NCBI RefSeq assembly: GCF_014839805.1 | Contig: NC_051141.1 | Span: forward strand, 9,246,777-9,310,776 | Source: Manduca sexta | Taxonomy: Eukaryota; Arthropoda; Insecta; Lepidoptera; Sphingidae | Length of the DNA stretch: 64,000 nt | Direction of reading: 5' to 3' | Shown here: piece by piece, positions 36,550 to 50,053 of the stretch | Layout: the number at the start of each line of letters is the position of its first letter | Numbering within the stretch: the stretch's first letter is position 1 | Translations under genes and position numbers: made by a program | Notes under the pieces: generated by a model | Seen by the model: only the letters and a program-made list of their open reading frames with translations | The model's database searches: none | Told to the model about the DNA's origin: nothing

Positions 36550-37010
36550 ACATGAGGTATCGGCATGCATGTCGGGTGGTGGGAGAGCGCCGCGCAGCCT
36601 GACGGGGGCAAGGGCCGCTATTTTAAATAAAATCTTTACGTCGCATATGAACGATGGCGATGTTCGGTAAGTGAATGGAGGCCATTCACGGTGAGGAGCG
36701 CGGTCGCTACACATAGATGCACTACCTTGAATGGATGCTTGCTGACGATCAATATGATTGCGGCACCGCGACGCGCCCGTGACGTCACACGGCCGCCCCG
36801 CGCGCCGCATAAGCCCCAAGTAACCCAGTGCACGAGGTCGCACGGAATCGATCCCGGGCACACCCTCGGGTCCCGCCACGCCGCGCTGCGCCGTGTCGAT
36901 TCGACCGCACATCACGCATTGATATTATGGCGCCTGGTGGCCTTGGAACGGTTCCTTACTATATTCGTAGTGACACAGTTACACAGACGTCCTGCCCTAT
37001 ATTGATGTTT
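36550..37010. other. GC- and CpG-rich island, possible promoter or first exon
   Basis: A sharp island of GC-rich DNA in AT-rich surroundings. It contains a CRE-like TGACGTCA at about 36780. An ATG frame (MSGGGRAPRSLTGARA...) runs into a perfect donor, GATGTTCG|GTAAGT at 36662-36675. Overlapping frames of 104 and 122 codons exist on both strands, so no protein is called. I found no downstream exon that continues the frame. Confidence 0.35.
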
Positions 37011-37424
37011 GCGTCCCGTACCTGAACATTCCGTGTTTCTTTATTCTTAATAGTAAGCAAGGCTCGTGCATAGCATATTATAATGCAGGGCTGGTATTAT
37101 TGTTACACATATTTAAGTACGTGCTCGCGTCTATGCATAATATAATCTGATATTTTATAATACAATTTCGGAATTGAGGCTTTTAACATGATTTTAGATT
37201 ATTTTTTTCCAATTATTAACGTAGTATCTTTAGTTCAGCCTCCCCGATTAATTGTTGTCGGGAAACTTGATGATCTTAACAAAATGAAAAATAGGATTCT
37301 TAAATCGTTACTATTTTTTTAAAATCATACAACTAGCCAAGTGTGTCTACTTATATGTATGTATAATAGGGTATATTAAGACATTTACTACGTTTCTATT
37401 ATATATTAATAATTTTGCATTACA

Positions 37425-37560
37425 ACAGGGAAATTCTGTTTGTTTGTAATCAACAAACTCTAAAACTACTGAACCCATTTTTATAAAAATGACCACGAAA
37501 GAGCTACGTTATTCAAAAGTAGCATCAGTTATGTTTTCTAGATCTATCGCAGCCGTAAAT
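37425..37560 (+). mobile_element. Short interspersed repeat remnant (RTE-like)
   Basis: Blocks 'AAATTCTGTTTGTTTGTAAT', 'AACTCTAAAACTACTGAACC' and 'GAAAGAGCTACGTTATTC' match a common lepidopteran repeat remembered from genomic introns. No ends or tail are visible. Confidence 0.5.
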
Positions 37561-38418
37561 AGATAATAAAATAATGTGAATTATTGTGTTTTTTATAGAT
37601 ATTTTTGCACGGTTTTTCGTATGAATAAAAATAGAAATCATATGTTTTATGACGCCTCTTAAATTTTCCAAAGATACAGTCCCTTAGCGAATCCGAAAAT
37701 TGCAATCTAGTTATTATTCTTTAATATTTGCCAAAAACACTTATTCTTTCCAATAGGAAATAATAATAATTCTTTTAAAGAACAATAATTCTTTCCTTAT
37801 TACTGTATTCCGAGTATAGAGGACTTGACTAAATATATCTTAGTCTTTGCGGATTAAAGTCATAGATTTAATGCAAAAAGTTTTAAAAGTCTTTGAACCA
37901 TGAACCATAAGATATAAGTACTATAAAACTAAATCAAACAAATTGGGATTAAAATGTTACTTATTCGATAGAAATTTAAGTCGCCTTTCACATGTTACAT
38001 GGTATATTTATGGTAGGTGCGTAATTAGGGTGGCATCAAATTCCAATGCAAATACATACATACCTTACGCATTTATTTGTCTACAACACGTGTCTATATT
38101 ACTAAAAGCACATTAGTAAGTACAGGCACTGAAATTCATGTTACTTATTATTATTTTTTTAAATGCTAAGTATTCAAAGTGTATCTTTAATATCGAATGT
38201 ATGTGATCTAGACTCCTACTTATGCTATGCGTAAAAAACATAAAATATTATTCATATAAGTCCTATTTTTACAGTTGACTAGTAGGGTTGTCACGCGTGC
38301 ATGTTTTATTGTTTTTCGGTCAATCGCTTAGTGCTCTTGAAAGCCGCATGCATTATCAAAAGCATGGTTTGGGCGATCAGTAATGTCTAGTAATATGTTG
38401 GTGCGTTGGTGTTTTCAG

Positions 38419-38622
38419 ATAAGGCGAGCCGGCGCGACTGCGTGCACGCAGTGTGGCGTGGCCGCCTGCCGGCCCGCTCCCCGCCACCCTGTCACGTGTG
38501 ACGTGCACTGTACAACCCCGCCGACCCCGCCCTATCCCCCCCTGATCTACTCGACGGCCACTACCACCCGAACACGCCACGGCCCCCGACCGCCCCACCA
38601 AAAACCGATTTGTGAATATTAA
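38419..38622 (+). other. GC-rich exon-like segment with Cys motif, unassigned
   Basis: It follows an acceptor-like GGTGTTTTCAG (ending at 38418). The open frame from 38419 encodes IRRAGATACTQCGVAACRPA, then a Pro/Thr/His-rich stretch, and stops at 38620-38622. The Cys spacing is C-x2-C-G-x3-C with further C and H residues. It could be a terminal exon of an unknown + strand transcript or a coincidence of base composition, since the - strand is also open. Confidence 0.3.
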
Positions 38623-39008
38623 AACCACTAGATGCTTAACTTACAAGATTCCAAGCGACCCGTTAGTTAGAGTATAATGATAAATTAGCAAACAAGTGTT
38701 TTCGAATACTATATAAAATAAAAAAAAATAAAAAAAAACTTTTTAAATATATGCTTGTACTGCGAGCGCAACCCGCCGCGGCCCTGGCTCATTTTGTAAA
38801 TATTGATTATCGAAACAGCTTGATTACTGCTTCAGACACTTTCTACATTTTCGACACACGTGTAATAATAATTAGGATTGGTTCTTCGAGACAAATAATA
38901 ATCGAAAATAGGCCTATAGAAGTTCTCGTTGCGTTTGCGGGGGACGTCGCTTGAAAGCTTGACAATAGATTGTAAATAATTAGTGCGGCGGGAGGCGCAC
39001 GCGCCGCA

Positions 39009-39240
39009 TGCTACTCAAGCCGCCTTGCCGCCTGCGGCCGTAGACACTGCCCAGACGTGACACACACAGGTCCTTGGGCCAGCAACTCGCGAGTCTCGAC
39101 AGTGCAGCGCTCCGCTCCCGAGCTGCCCGACCGATGCCGGTACTGCGGCCGGCCAGCCTGCACGGCGCACGCGCACGTACAGCGCAGCGCGCAAGGCACG
39201 GCACCGCACAAGTCTTCGCGCGTAACTTCAAATAGCTCAG
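39009..39240 (+). other. Second GC-rich segment with C-x2-C-G-x3-C motif, unassigned
   Basis: A + strand frame from 39057 encodes PELPDRCRYCGRPACTAHAH near 39117-39176. Its Cys pattern matches that at 38419-38622, 600 bp upstream. All three - strand frames over part of it are also open, as expected of GC-rich DNA, so coding status is uncertain. Confidence 0.25.
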
Positions 39241-39330
39241 ATTACATAGTTATTGAATGTGACGCGTTAGCTGGTTTACGTCGTATGATGTGCAGTCTCG
39301 GTGAAGATATGGCATTTAAAACTTCATAGT

Positions 39331-42300
39331 GAAAAAGTGAATCAATCTCGTGCAATAGTTTATAAGTTATTTACTTTGTATGATGTGCGTGGGACATTAT
39401 TAATATGATGTAATCGTTCTGTATACAGTACGTCCAATGCCCCTCGACCTTACCTGTTCTCGTGGAACCGTGCAACAGTCTCGGCGACACATCGCATTGT
39501 CAATAGTAGTTGTTTAGATGAAATTGTAACGGATTTAGTATGCACCCGAACGGGGTTTTATAGAATCGTCATTAATGTTATTTTGAACTTAATTAATTTA
39601 TCGATGTTGATTGACTGTAAGGTAAAATCAAGGAATGGTTGTGACTACACACGGTGACGTCAATCAAAAGCAGGTGTTCGGTGATTGATCTCCGACAAGT
39701 TGTGTATTAATTTTTTGCAATTATCTCGTAATGAGAAATTTTTCCATCTTTGATTACTTTTAAAATCTACAAAAGGTAATCATTACTATTCTTAATACCG
39801 ATGGCGACAATAATATATACAAGTGTGTTGGATAGGAAAGTTTCCGTGTGTACGTAAATAAGATTACGCGTGTCTGCTGTATGGAAAATTATATTTTCGG
39901 CTATTGCGAATTATTTAGCTTAAAATTTTATCATTTAAACATATCTAGTAAGAATTAATCGATGATTGTGTATGAGGCCGGTGACTAGCGTCACTTGCAT
40001 CTCTATTAATGTTCAACATAAACAAGTTATAGCTCAAAAACCTTGAATAGATAACTATACTTAAAACTCTCACGGTTTTGCTTCGACACTGATAAACAAT
40101 TTTAAGATAGAATTTCAGTAATAAAGTCAAAATAATTATAATTAAAATGCTAATATCTAATATACAAAAGTAGAACATGCATTAAGCCGGTCACCGTGGC
40201 CAGTTATTCGTAACTTTGTTGTGTAAATTTGATTTGTTACGTATATATTAGATGTAGATATTACATCCGATACCTAATGACTTCATATCATTACAAAACA
40301 TGTCATAGCGTTTAATACATCTAGGTGAAAAGACATTAATTATATTTATGCCCTACGTAATTAATGTAGTGTAGTTTGTAATTATACTATTCGTAGCGTT
40401 TAAGTCTAGCCCTTTTACTGGGCATTTTCCTTTATAGCTAATTTAACCTCTTAATTTCGCACGAAAAAATAAAGAGGCATATCTTATTTTAATTTACTCT
40501 CCGGTCTTTAAAAACCATTCATCTCATGTAAAATAGTTCAATGTTGGTTTGCCTCTTACAACATACCTTGCATAAGGGTTCTATTATTTAATTAAAATTA
40601 TTTGACTTCTAATCTTACAGTAAGAATTGTGATTTCCAATCTCAGCATTCCTCATAATCTGATAAATCCGTCAGTGTATATAAATATATGGTTATGTACA
40701 TAATAACAGGATATTGCTTTGCGTTGAAATGTCCGTTAGTGTTAATGTTAATAGTTTACTATAGCTTTTTTAATAAATACAAAAAAGTATATTATCACGG
40801 TGACTATTTCAATAATAAACATTTCGCAATAGCAAATTAATTTCGATTAATCAAAACAATATTCCGGTTTACATACCCAGTATGATCTCAATAACTATGG
40901 TATTATTTTGTCAATAACATTAAAAGATTACATATTCGCCACATAGACTGGTATTCACGAAACGGTCACTGTATAAAAAAAACGCACCCGTATGTAATTT
41001 TTAGCAAATGTCCCTCACTGTAAGACTTATGTTATTTAATTGAGTATTTGAGCGAATAGGGCCATCATAAAGACGTACATACACGAACACAATTCAAGCC
41101 CGTCCCAAGCAATTCGTTCGTTCGTACATTTGTTTAGTACGCAAGTTACTGACGAAAATATGCAAAGGTTTACTTATAATTTCTTAAAAAATCAGGTCTA
41201 TTTGAAACTTCAAACTACCAATATTTTCTAATTCAATTGTCTACCTAATGTTGGTTTGAAATAAAATGTATACTTTCGGAGGAGATGTACGGAATCAACA
41301 ATTTTATTCGCATTTTCGTTATAAAATTATAGAAAAAAATATATTTTTTAAACAAAGTAAGGAACATATTGTAGAAATATGATGATATATTTTTTTCTTT
41401 TTGTAAGTATTATAAATTTCGAATAACTTATAAAATGCGATAAGCGCTCCGCTTTGCTGAGGATAGCGCCTCAACCAAATACCTACACGGCCAACGCGAG
41501 TACCAACTGCAATCCCTAGGGTGGCGCACTGGCGTTAGATGTTGTCTTTATGTAGCTGCCAAGGTGGTCTATGCTGATTCTTACTTGTAACGTAATATTT
41601 ACTAGTGTTTTTCAAAAAGTCTAACGAATATATCAATGGAATCGGTCAATTAGTTTAGATTTAGAATTATTTGCCAAGTTGTTTAAATCTTAAATGTTTC
41701 TTGATGTGTCGCCTAAAATGAGATAATGAGGAAAATGATGTAATTAAAACAATGAATACTTAAAGTTAAACATAGCTGTGGAATAATCTGAATAGAACGT
41801 AATCACTGCTCAATATGTAAAAAATATCACATATTTATGTAGTTATTTAATTTGTCACTATAACGATGGTAAAATTATAATCGATGTTATGTTAATTGTA
41901 CAGCATCTAGTAGATCGTGTGTCGTTACATTTTATGTGATCATAGCGAGACAGTGGCCGAGGCTGTTGCTGGAATATATTAAGTGTCAATGTTATATATT
42001 AAAGCAAACAAAGAAAGTGTTAGTTTGACGATATGGTTAAGCACGCGGGTCCTGTTGGATGGTTTTATGGTATGACTACATTTCGATAGTACAGTGCAAA
42101 ACATAGTTATGGCAAAACGGACCTAGGTATGTTAATTTAGTGAAACAATGAACACTCTTTGACAGTTTCTTGAAACAGTTAAGACAGTTGAAAAGTAAAA
42201 TGGACAGTGTCAGGACTTGAGCAGCCGAAGACATAAGTATAAATGTGGACTGTATCCTAAAAAGTCAAGACTTTCTTATTAATCCAGTAGTCATGTTGTA

Positions 42301-45046
42301 AGTTGTGTGTATTGTACTATCGGAAAATTCAATGCATTTGTAGGGTATATGACGAAGACGTTGGCATTTCATGTAATATATTATGTCTGTCGCTAAAACA
42401 AAACAGAAAATAGCAAAAAAATGTATTTTCATTGTTTTTTCTACACGACTTACATTAATTTTCTTAGATTTTAATTTATTCTTATATTCTTTTATAACGT
42501 TTTTGTATGATATATTATGTAATTATTTTATTTTATTGAAATCACCAGTTTCTAGTCATGTTAATATTCTATTAGTATAACACCATGTAGGAAGATATAG
42601 ACAATGGTCATACAATAGCACAGCGTGGACTGAGGTCGGTTAAATTTAACGTAAATATTTTTTATCAGATACTGTTTGGGAACAGAACGTTTCTACCTAA
42701 TTATTTGATTTAAGTAGGACTGCCGCCTGCTGCTCCCATGCTATTGTATTTCCAGTCCACAAACTCTGTGTCTGTTATACTTATAGATTATAAATAAAAG
42801 GAAATGAATAGGGTATTTGTGGTCGTCGATAAAGTTAACATGTTAATTATTTATATTTAGACCAAAAGGCGTTTTATCTTTTTTGTCAGTTCTCTAAAGT
42901 ATGTTCCGAAATGTTATGTTTTGTGAAATCAAAGCAAGTCTGTGTACAAAATTGGCCTCTGGATCGTTTAGTGTGGCTTCTGGACTCATTTACCATCGCT
43001 TATGATCACATTCCGAGTGATCTAATCGGATTGGAAATGAGCGAATGTTTTGGGCCCGTCTGATTGTTCTTCACTAGATGAAGAATCGACATAGGTCGAA
43101 ATGACCCGCTGCCCCTAAGCGATTGTGATGATTATTGTTACTCTTGTACACAGAATTATTTGACTATACCATTGTAATTTAAATGCATTTAGATGAGAGA
43201 GGAAGAAATAATAAAAAAATATTTAATAACTAGCCTTTGTTTAGAAATTTTGTTCTAATGTTGATAATATTATTATATTTTAGATCTTTACCCCACAGAG
43301 CAACTTCCTCACAAAATCACTATAGTGCGGCTTTGTAACACTAAATAACATCTCTGTAACGAATGATGTGATCTGACTCAAGGCATTTATAAAATGCCAA
43401 ACACTAACTGATGCCTCACTACATAACTATATTAAATTATAAGCTTAATATTAGGATTTTAAGTTCCAGAAAAAATTAGTTCTGTAAAACGTCCCTAGAG
43501 AAAAATGCCTATTTTTGTTATTTTCTTTTTATTCGATTACTGCAAGTTAATATTACCTGGAAATTCCTTTTTAATAATATAATTTATTGTTGTGCTATTG
43601 TTAAAAAACTTAATTTTAATTTGCACATACACGCCGATATAACGCTACCTTATCAGATTAGGCATTACTGTTAAAATTGGAAACGAAACTCGAAAACATA
43701 GTCTATATGCCATATTACCTGCAGTTTCATCTTGGTAAAAGCAATGTAATAAGTGAAATATATTATACCCTTGACCAAACTATCTAAACGTTAATATAAT
43801 TATTCAATGCCTGTGTCAAATTTCGTTAAGTAGGCACTTCGTTTCGTTTTTCGACGTTCTCAGCCTACATCAATAAAATACCCTATTACGTCCGCAAGGT
43901 GTATAACAGTAATTAAGGCTTGGTATTAGTTCACTGTTGGTGTTATATGTTAGTTTGTAATATAAATAAAACAATCCAGCACATCGTAATGAGTGTGTAC
44001 GTACTGTCGATATTAGTCTATGTATGTCTGTGTCGCGATGTAACGAAAGGTTATGAACTATGACAGTGCACGTATTATACCTATTTCATTGCCCGTCTCC
44101 CACAACTTATGGTGACAATATTGGCCAACAAGGAAGTTAATTAACATGGCCAAAATCGGAAGTAACGCCCGCCGTCTTGTGAAATGTCAAAATTAACATA
44201 AATTTGCTTTGATCAAATTCAGTATTTAGTGGTACCCTACTTTCGTGTGTGATGATGAATGATAAGGTATTCTAATACTTGATTTATTTTATTGACATGA
44301 ATTGTAATAGAAGATGAAACATTCAAGACATACTTAGTCTTATTTCTTTGTAATAAATACTTTTCATATCTTATAAGACACATTAAAACTCCCTGTTTTA
44401 TTTATACATTTTTTTCTTTGGAGATATAAGTGATATCTAGCTTTAGGAACTTGGTTAAACCTAACTAATCTTTTTTTTCGAATAATATAAGTTTTATGAA
44501 AAACTGAACATTCAGTATCGTCCACCGTCAATTGCCACAAATTACTTACGTTCATTAAAAGTCTGGTCGACCTATATACATTGTTGCACAAAATTTATGT
44601 GTAATTGCCTTAGTCACCAAGTTAAGGAGAGGTAAATGAAAATGGGCAGTGGGCAGGCTAATAACCAATAATGCCGTAAACACTTACAAAAACAAAAGCC
44701 TGTGCAGGCCACGCCCATGCGCTGTCGTACGTTCAAATCCTTTCACTTGTATATCTACATTAAGGTCTCTAAATGTGTGGAACTGGTTTCCGTCGTAAAT
44801 ACAGCTTGTAATGTAATCGCCAATGTGTCGTATGTATCGGTATATTATGTGACTAACTAATACGCTCTGTATCAAATGGTGCATGCATTTCCCAATGCCA
44901 CAAGAATTATATCATGTATCGATCTGTACTGTAGTGTACTGAGTAGCTGCAAATAATATTGATTATATACCTACACAACGAAATAGAGCACCGTATATTA
45001 ATATTTGGTACAATCATAGGTGTGCGAATGACAGCAGTGATCCAAT
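39331..45046. other. AT-rich intergenic DNA
   Basis: Nothing supported as a gene. A GC-richer patch at 41440-41570 looks like a decayed repeat. Confidence 0.7.
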
Positions 45047-45240
45047 TTGCAGCTATTTGGGATGCGTCGCGTACTAAAAGGAAAGTGCGTTCCGCCTATT
45101 AGGGCGGGCGGCCCATGGCGCTGCACGACCGCACGGAAGCTCATGCTGCCCGCACGGACGACAGGCGCGCGCGTCGTCTGGCGCTGTCGTGCGCCGCCTG
45201 GCCCTTTCGCTGTCACGTCGATACGTACGGAGAATAGTAG
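45047..45240 (+). other. GC-rich island with small open frames, unassigned
   Basis: Two overlapping + strand frames are seen. One of 151 codons begins MQLFGMRRVLKG. One of 40 codons at 45115-45237 begins MALHDRTEAHAARTDDRRAR, with CCC before its ATG. Neither has a recognisable domain or splice context. It may be a regulatory island. Confidence 0.2.
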
Positions 45241-45259
45241 TCTATGCCCCGTCAACTGT

Positions 45260-48200
45260 CAATTTTCGCAGACACGATTGCATATTAGAAGTATTTGTGA
45301 ATTACTCATGTTGGCCAAAATTGTAGTAACGCCGTCTACACGGGCGTATTATGATTTTCGCTCAGTATTATTAGTTTTTATCGTACGTAGTGTAATGTAC
45401 CCAATAGAGGCGATGACACGGGCCCGGTGCATTCAGCAATGTGTTTCATTTAATGCCACTCCGTACAATATTCTACCTAATTTAATTTTATCCTTATCCT
45501 AACGATGTGACATTGTCTTAGATAGAAGCCACATAGATTTCGCTAAGGAATCACGTTTTTCTATTTACTTGTGTAATATCAATCTCGTAGTTAGGATGGA
45601 GTTGGAAATTTTTTAAATTTAATTAAGAAGTCTGAGTAAGTCCGTTACGACTATATTTAATATGGTTCGTAGGATGCAAAGGTTATCGATAATTTTATCT
45701 GTAAAATTCGATTTGTTTTAAGATTTATAGTTAGGTGATATCTGCAAAACTTAGCGGTGTGTGGTACATGCGGTCCGTTTGTGGAATTTACGTTTATAAT
45801 ATATTGCTTGATATAATCGACTGAGGCGCTGAGGCGCTGTGGCCCTGTGTTTGCGTGAACTCCGAAACCTAAGATGGGACCTTTCAATATCTATTGGGAG
45901 GATATGTCGTTTAGTAGGTTTTACTCGATCGCTACTTTACACTTTACATTGAGCTTCACACTTCGAACCCCTTGTCATATAGATTGACTAAGTATATACT
46001 TAACTATATATCCGACTACTAAGGAATGTGAAATAAAATTTAATTATCGTCTCTAAGTTCGCAAAATATTATCACAAACTTTTAACTGACTGCCCGATCC
46101 ATAGATCAACTATGTCATAGATTATAGTTCTTAATTCATGATACACGTGTTTTGTCAATTTTTCCTTTCCGTATGGCACCTTTACTAATACATCAAATGC
46201 AAAGTATGAATTCTGATAAATCCAAGCTATTATTATCACCCAACTCGACTCGACAATATTCACAGATAGATTCGACGTACTGGACCTTGTTTATTCTCTG
46301 ATTTAAAAAATATTTTACATACATTAATTCAATTACTTACATTACACTAGTTTCTGAGTTACATGAACTAAATATATATATTGGAACTACTAAATATAAC
46401 AATCATCTCTACATGGTAACAGACCAACTATTCAGTTGTATAGCTTTGTTCTATATTATTTTTCTAGTTAATCCAAAAATATTGTAATCAATTATAAAGT
46501 GGTTGAAATTTATTTTACATTTCTTATGTAGACATACAGTGCCAGTACGCACGCAAATGAGAGCTGTTATATTAGTTTCATTGTTTAGAAAAAGTATAGA
46601 ATGGGCAACACTCATATTATTTATTGATAGGTATAATAATTTATCGTATGTATCACTTGCCCCCTCTCCGTCCAGGTCGAAACGTGTTCATATATACATA
46701 TTTTATGTATACCGAATATAAAAACTCACAATTTTATTGCCGTACGCTAATTGGAACTGACAAACTTTGGTACTTAATAATAATATTTTAATGTTTTCCA
46801 AATTCACAAATTTTTTAAATCTTTTCTTTTAGATGTCCATGTAAAGTCCGGCTATTTTGCTTGATAGAATTGATTCATTAAATTGGTTAAATTGATCACG
46901 AACACATATACACTTGTATTACGCTAGCTACGAGCTTATAATATATATCATTTTATAATTATATAACAATACATGTTGTGTATTATGTGTATATTTTATT
47001 CGATCATGTAAAGTAAGTTATACATGGAGGGAGTCTTTAGAACATAAAATACGTTATCCTCTAACAATATCTAAAATTAAGATATAATAATATTAAGGGC
47101 TTTTCGACTAGTATACTAACGGATAAAAAACGATGAGATCTTATGAAATAATCAGAATTTTTCGCGATAATTTAAATATATTCTTATCCATCCAGTATTA
47201 TTAGATGAATAGGGTGTAATGATTCGAAAATGCCGTTTTTAGCTCCTTTACCGTAAAAATAAGGTAACTTTGATTGGCCAAGTACACATTTTTAGAAGTG
47301 ATTTTTTGCCGATTTTTGATTCCAAGTTTTGCTAAACAGCTGGGTCCCATCGCTCGTGTAGACTCTCATAGTAATCAATATACAATTTCTATATTTATTA
47401 TAACGTCTTATGGAAATGTGGAAGCGAAATAGGTAGGTAATAACAACAATATTTAAATATCTACTCTAATTATCGATAATAACTCCTTATAAAATCATTA
47501 AAGTTTTCTTGAATCTTACACCGTATAAAAATTTCGATTCCATAATCTTTACTGCCTACACGGTTATAACAGTTTCTATAATTATAATATAATATCAATT
47601 AAATCAACAGGCGCACGAGTCGGTTTCGGGTTTCATCAAACCAAAGGTCCTTTACAACGACAGCGTACGCACGTTAGTACGTCTATATTATAATATGTAT
47701 AATCCACAATATTCCTCTTAACGTTGAATTAAATAGTTTTCATAATGCTATTTTTGTTTATTAATATAAACTGCGAGCGAGCTGTGACTTTCGGACTAAA
47801 AACATCGACATCCATTATCGATTTGTCAAAACACAAAAAATTGCCGCCAATGAAGTCAATATTTTTAGAATTACGTTATAAATTACTATGCAGCATTTAA
47901 AATCATTTTTTTTTATTATAAGTAAAGCACATTTTAAATGAGAATCTTGGTTTTATTTCTAAGTCGGGCATTCGAGTTTGATAGGTATCTAGAATTAGTG
48001 TAATTGGTTCTGATAGAAAAGGTGAAAAAGGGAGAGAGCAAATAACTGTAAGAACGCATAGGTATTAGTTATTAAACCTCACCGGTGTTTTTTTCAGTCC
48101 TGAGTAACACATGCAGTTCTTAATGTAAAAAAAACGATTTAATATGAAACCCAAATACAAGTAAATGTACATTTTTAACAAATTGTCAGCAATCTGTTAT

Positions 48201-49438
48201 TTTAATTCTCACTAAAAATAAATACTCAGTTATTGATTATTACTAAATCAAGGTGGATGTCAGTGTAAATATTAAGAGATTAATGACAACACATCACGAT
48301 CACGCTCGCTTGTAGGTCGCATCACGGTATCAACATGAATGTTGAAGCCTTTAGAAATAGCCTATACATTAATTTGCTCACACGGTAGATTAAAGCCATT
48401 TATTTACCAAACGGTGGCTGGCAATTCGGCTGGCATGCAAATGTCGTATGACATGATCTTATATCGCGCTTATTGGAGTGCTATTATGTCTCAGTAGAGA
48501 CGTGGTTTTGGATATAAAAATATTTTCTGATAACGTTTGTGGAGGAACTGTTCCGATGTTGCTATATTACACGGCCCATACGCTCGTTACGATTATTATA
48601 TAATGGACCACTAAATAAATTGCCAAAGAATAGAGTGGAACGGCTGAGGATTTTTCACTAAGTCTCGAAAATTATATTATATTGTCAATTGAAGGATTTT
48701 AACACACGTCTGTCCGTATAGTATCACTATAAGTTTGTGTTCCAATAAAACACATTTACTTATTAAAACATTAAAAATATCAAAAGGCATGTTAACATTT
48801 ATAATTATCATTATTCCATATATTCGTGTAAAGCCAGGCCGTGTAACAAGCAAATCGAACATTTCGTCCGGTATCGCTTGTGAAAAAAAAAGAATAATTC
48901 CAAATGTATCTGGAGCTTTATCCACATTTTGTACTTGAGTTGTTACAGTGCTTGCCGTGCTGTAATGAAGGATTTCCTTTTAAATATAAGTTGTGGATCA
49001 AAAAAAAAACTACATGAATTGTAATAAATATTAAAATAAAGTCTAATGATGTTTTATTTCGTTAATTCTCCTTTTACCTATATATAACTATCTACCTAGG
49101 TAGGTTCAGTAACATCACAGATTATTATAAATTTTTTATTTATGCTCATTATTAAATGTTTAATTAGTGTATAAATTGCGAAAATTGTCCCTTAGCGAAA
49201 TAAGCTAGGTACCTTTTATTCCCAGAACTGATTTATAAGAATGGCGCACAATAAGATAGAGGAACGCATTACAAGCCTAGGACACATGTATTTCTAAGTG
49301 CATCCTCCCTATAACCTAGTCTTTAAACGGCGAGAAAGACCACACACAACTTACCCAAAAACACACTCACCAGTGAACATAGTACTTTGTGCGATCTTCG
49401 CCTGCTGGCATTGCGAAGTTTTTCCACGACGCAACACA
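45260..49438. other. AT-rich intergenic DNA
   Basis: No gene, tRNA or clear repeat boundary was recognised. Confidence 0.7.
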
Positions 49439-49623
49439 CCAGGGCCCTTATTCTGTATGATAGTGTAAATGCGTAACGCGGCCGTGTCATGTTATCTTCG
49501 AGAAATGTGTGTGGAATGGTATTCTGTAAGCCAAATTTCTATAGTACTAAACATGATGGGTTGTGTTACGTGCTTGTTACGCACTGTCAAAATAACGTGC
49601 GGGATAGAGAATAAGGCCCCAGG
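49439..49623. mobile_element. MITE-like element with CCAGGGCCCTTATTCT termini
   Basis: The left end CCAGGGCCCTTATTCTGTAT and the reverse complement of the right end (CCTGGGGCCTTATTCTCTAT) match over about 20 bp with few changes. Length is 185 bp with no coding capacity. Confidence 0.75.
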
Positions 49624-49629
49624 TTGGTC

Positions 49630-49663
49630 CGCGTAGCCTACACGTAAACGTGTAGGCTACGCG
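49630..49663. repeat. Perfect palindrome, 16-bp arms, 2-nt spacer
   Basis: 49630-49645 is the exact reverse complement of 49648-49663, with AA between. It lies 6 bases beyond the MITE-like element. It is GC-rich and would form a very stable hairpin or cruciform. Confidence 0.9.
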
Positions 49664-50053
49664 CGTGAGCCGCAGTCGCGATAGGTCAATTACATTGGCT
49701 CATTAATAATTATAATAGTAAAATGTCTACGCACAACAAATTCGGATATTTGACCCAAAAGACGATTTCACTCTGGCAATTCGTCATTAAAACATGTTCT
49801 TGAAATTCTTACACTTCACAAGACCGCAGTTTCGTCTTCGCCGCCGAGGACTTCGCCGCGTTCCACGTCCCCTCGACCGTTCTAATAATTGTTAGATTAG
49901 TAATATCTATAATCGCTGATGTCTCTTCCCCTCCGTCCTGAGCCGCGGTTCGTACCCCGTTAGTAAGTTACCCTCAGCAGTGTCATTTAATTTTCAAGGG
50001 TTACGAGCATCTAAAGCGCTCACGTATAAGACCGGTTTATTTGTAGTAGGTAT

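Noticed and set aside
36547..36915. Overlapping 122-, 104-, 75- and 65-codon frames on both strands
   Set aside because: Multiple open frames on both strands are expected in GC-rich DNA; none resembles a protein family.
38377..38628. 83-codon - strand frame opposite the Cys-motif segment
   Set aside because: Repetitive Gly/Arg composition mirrors the Pro-rich + strand frame; no domain.
38980..39231. Three overlapping - strand frames
   Set aside because: Composition-driven openness; no domain or splice support.
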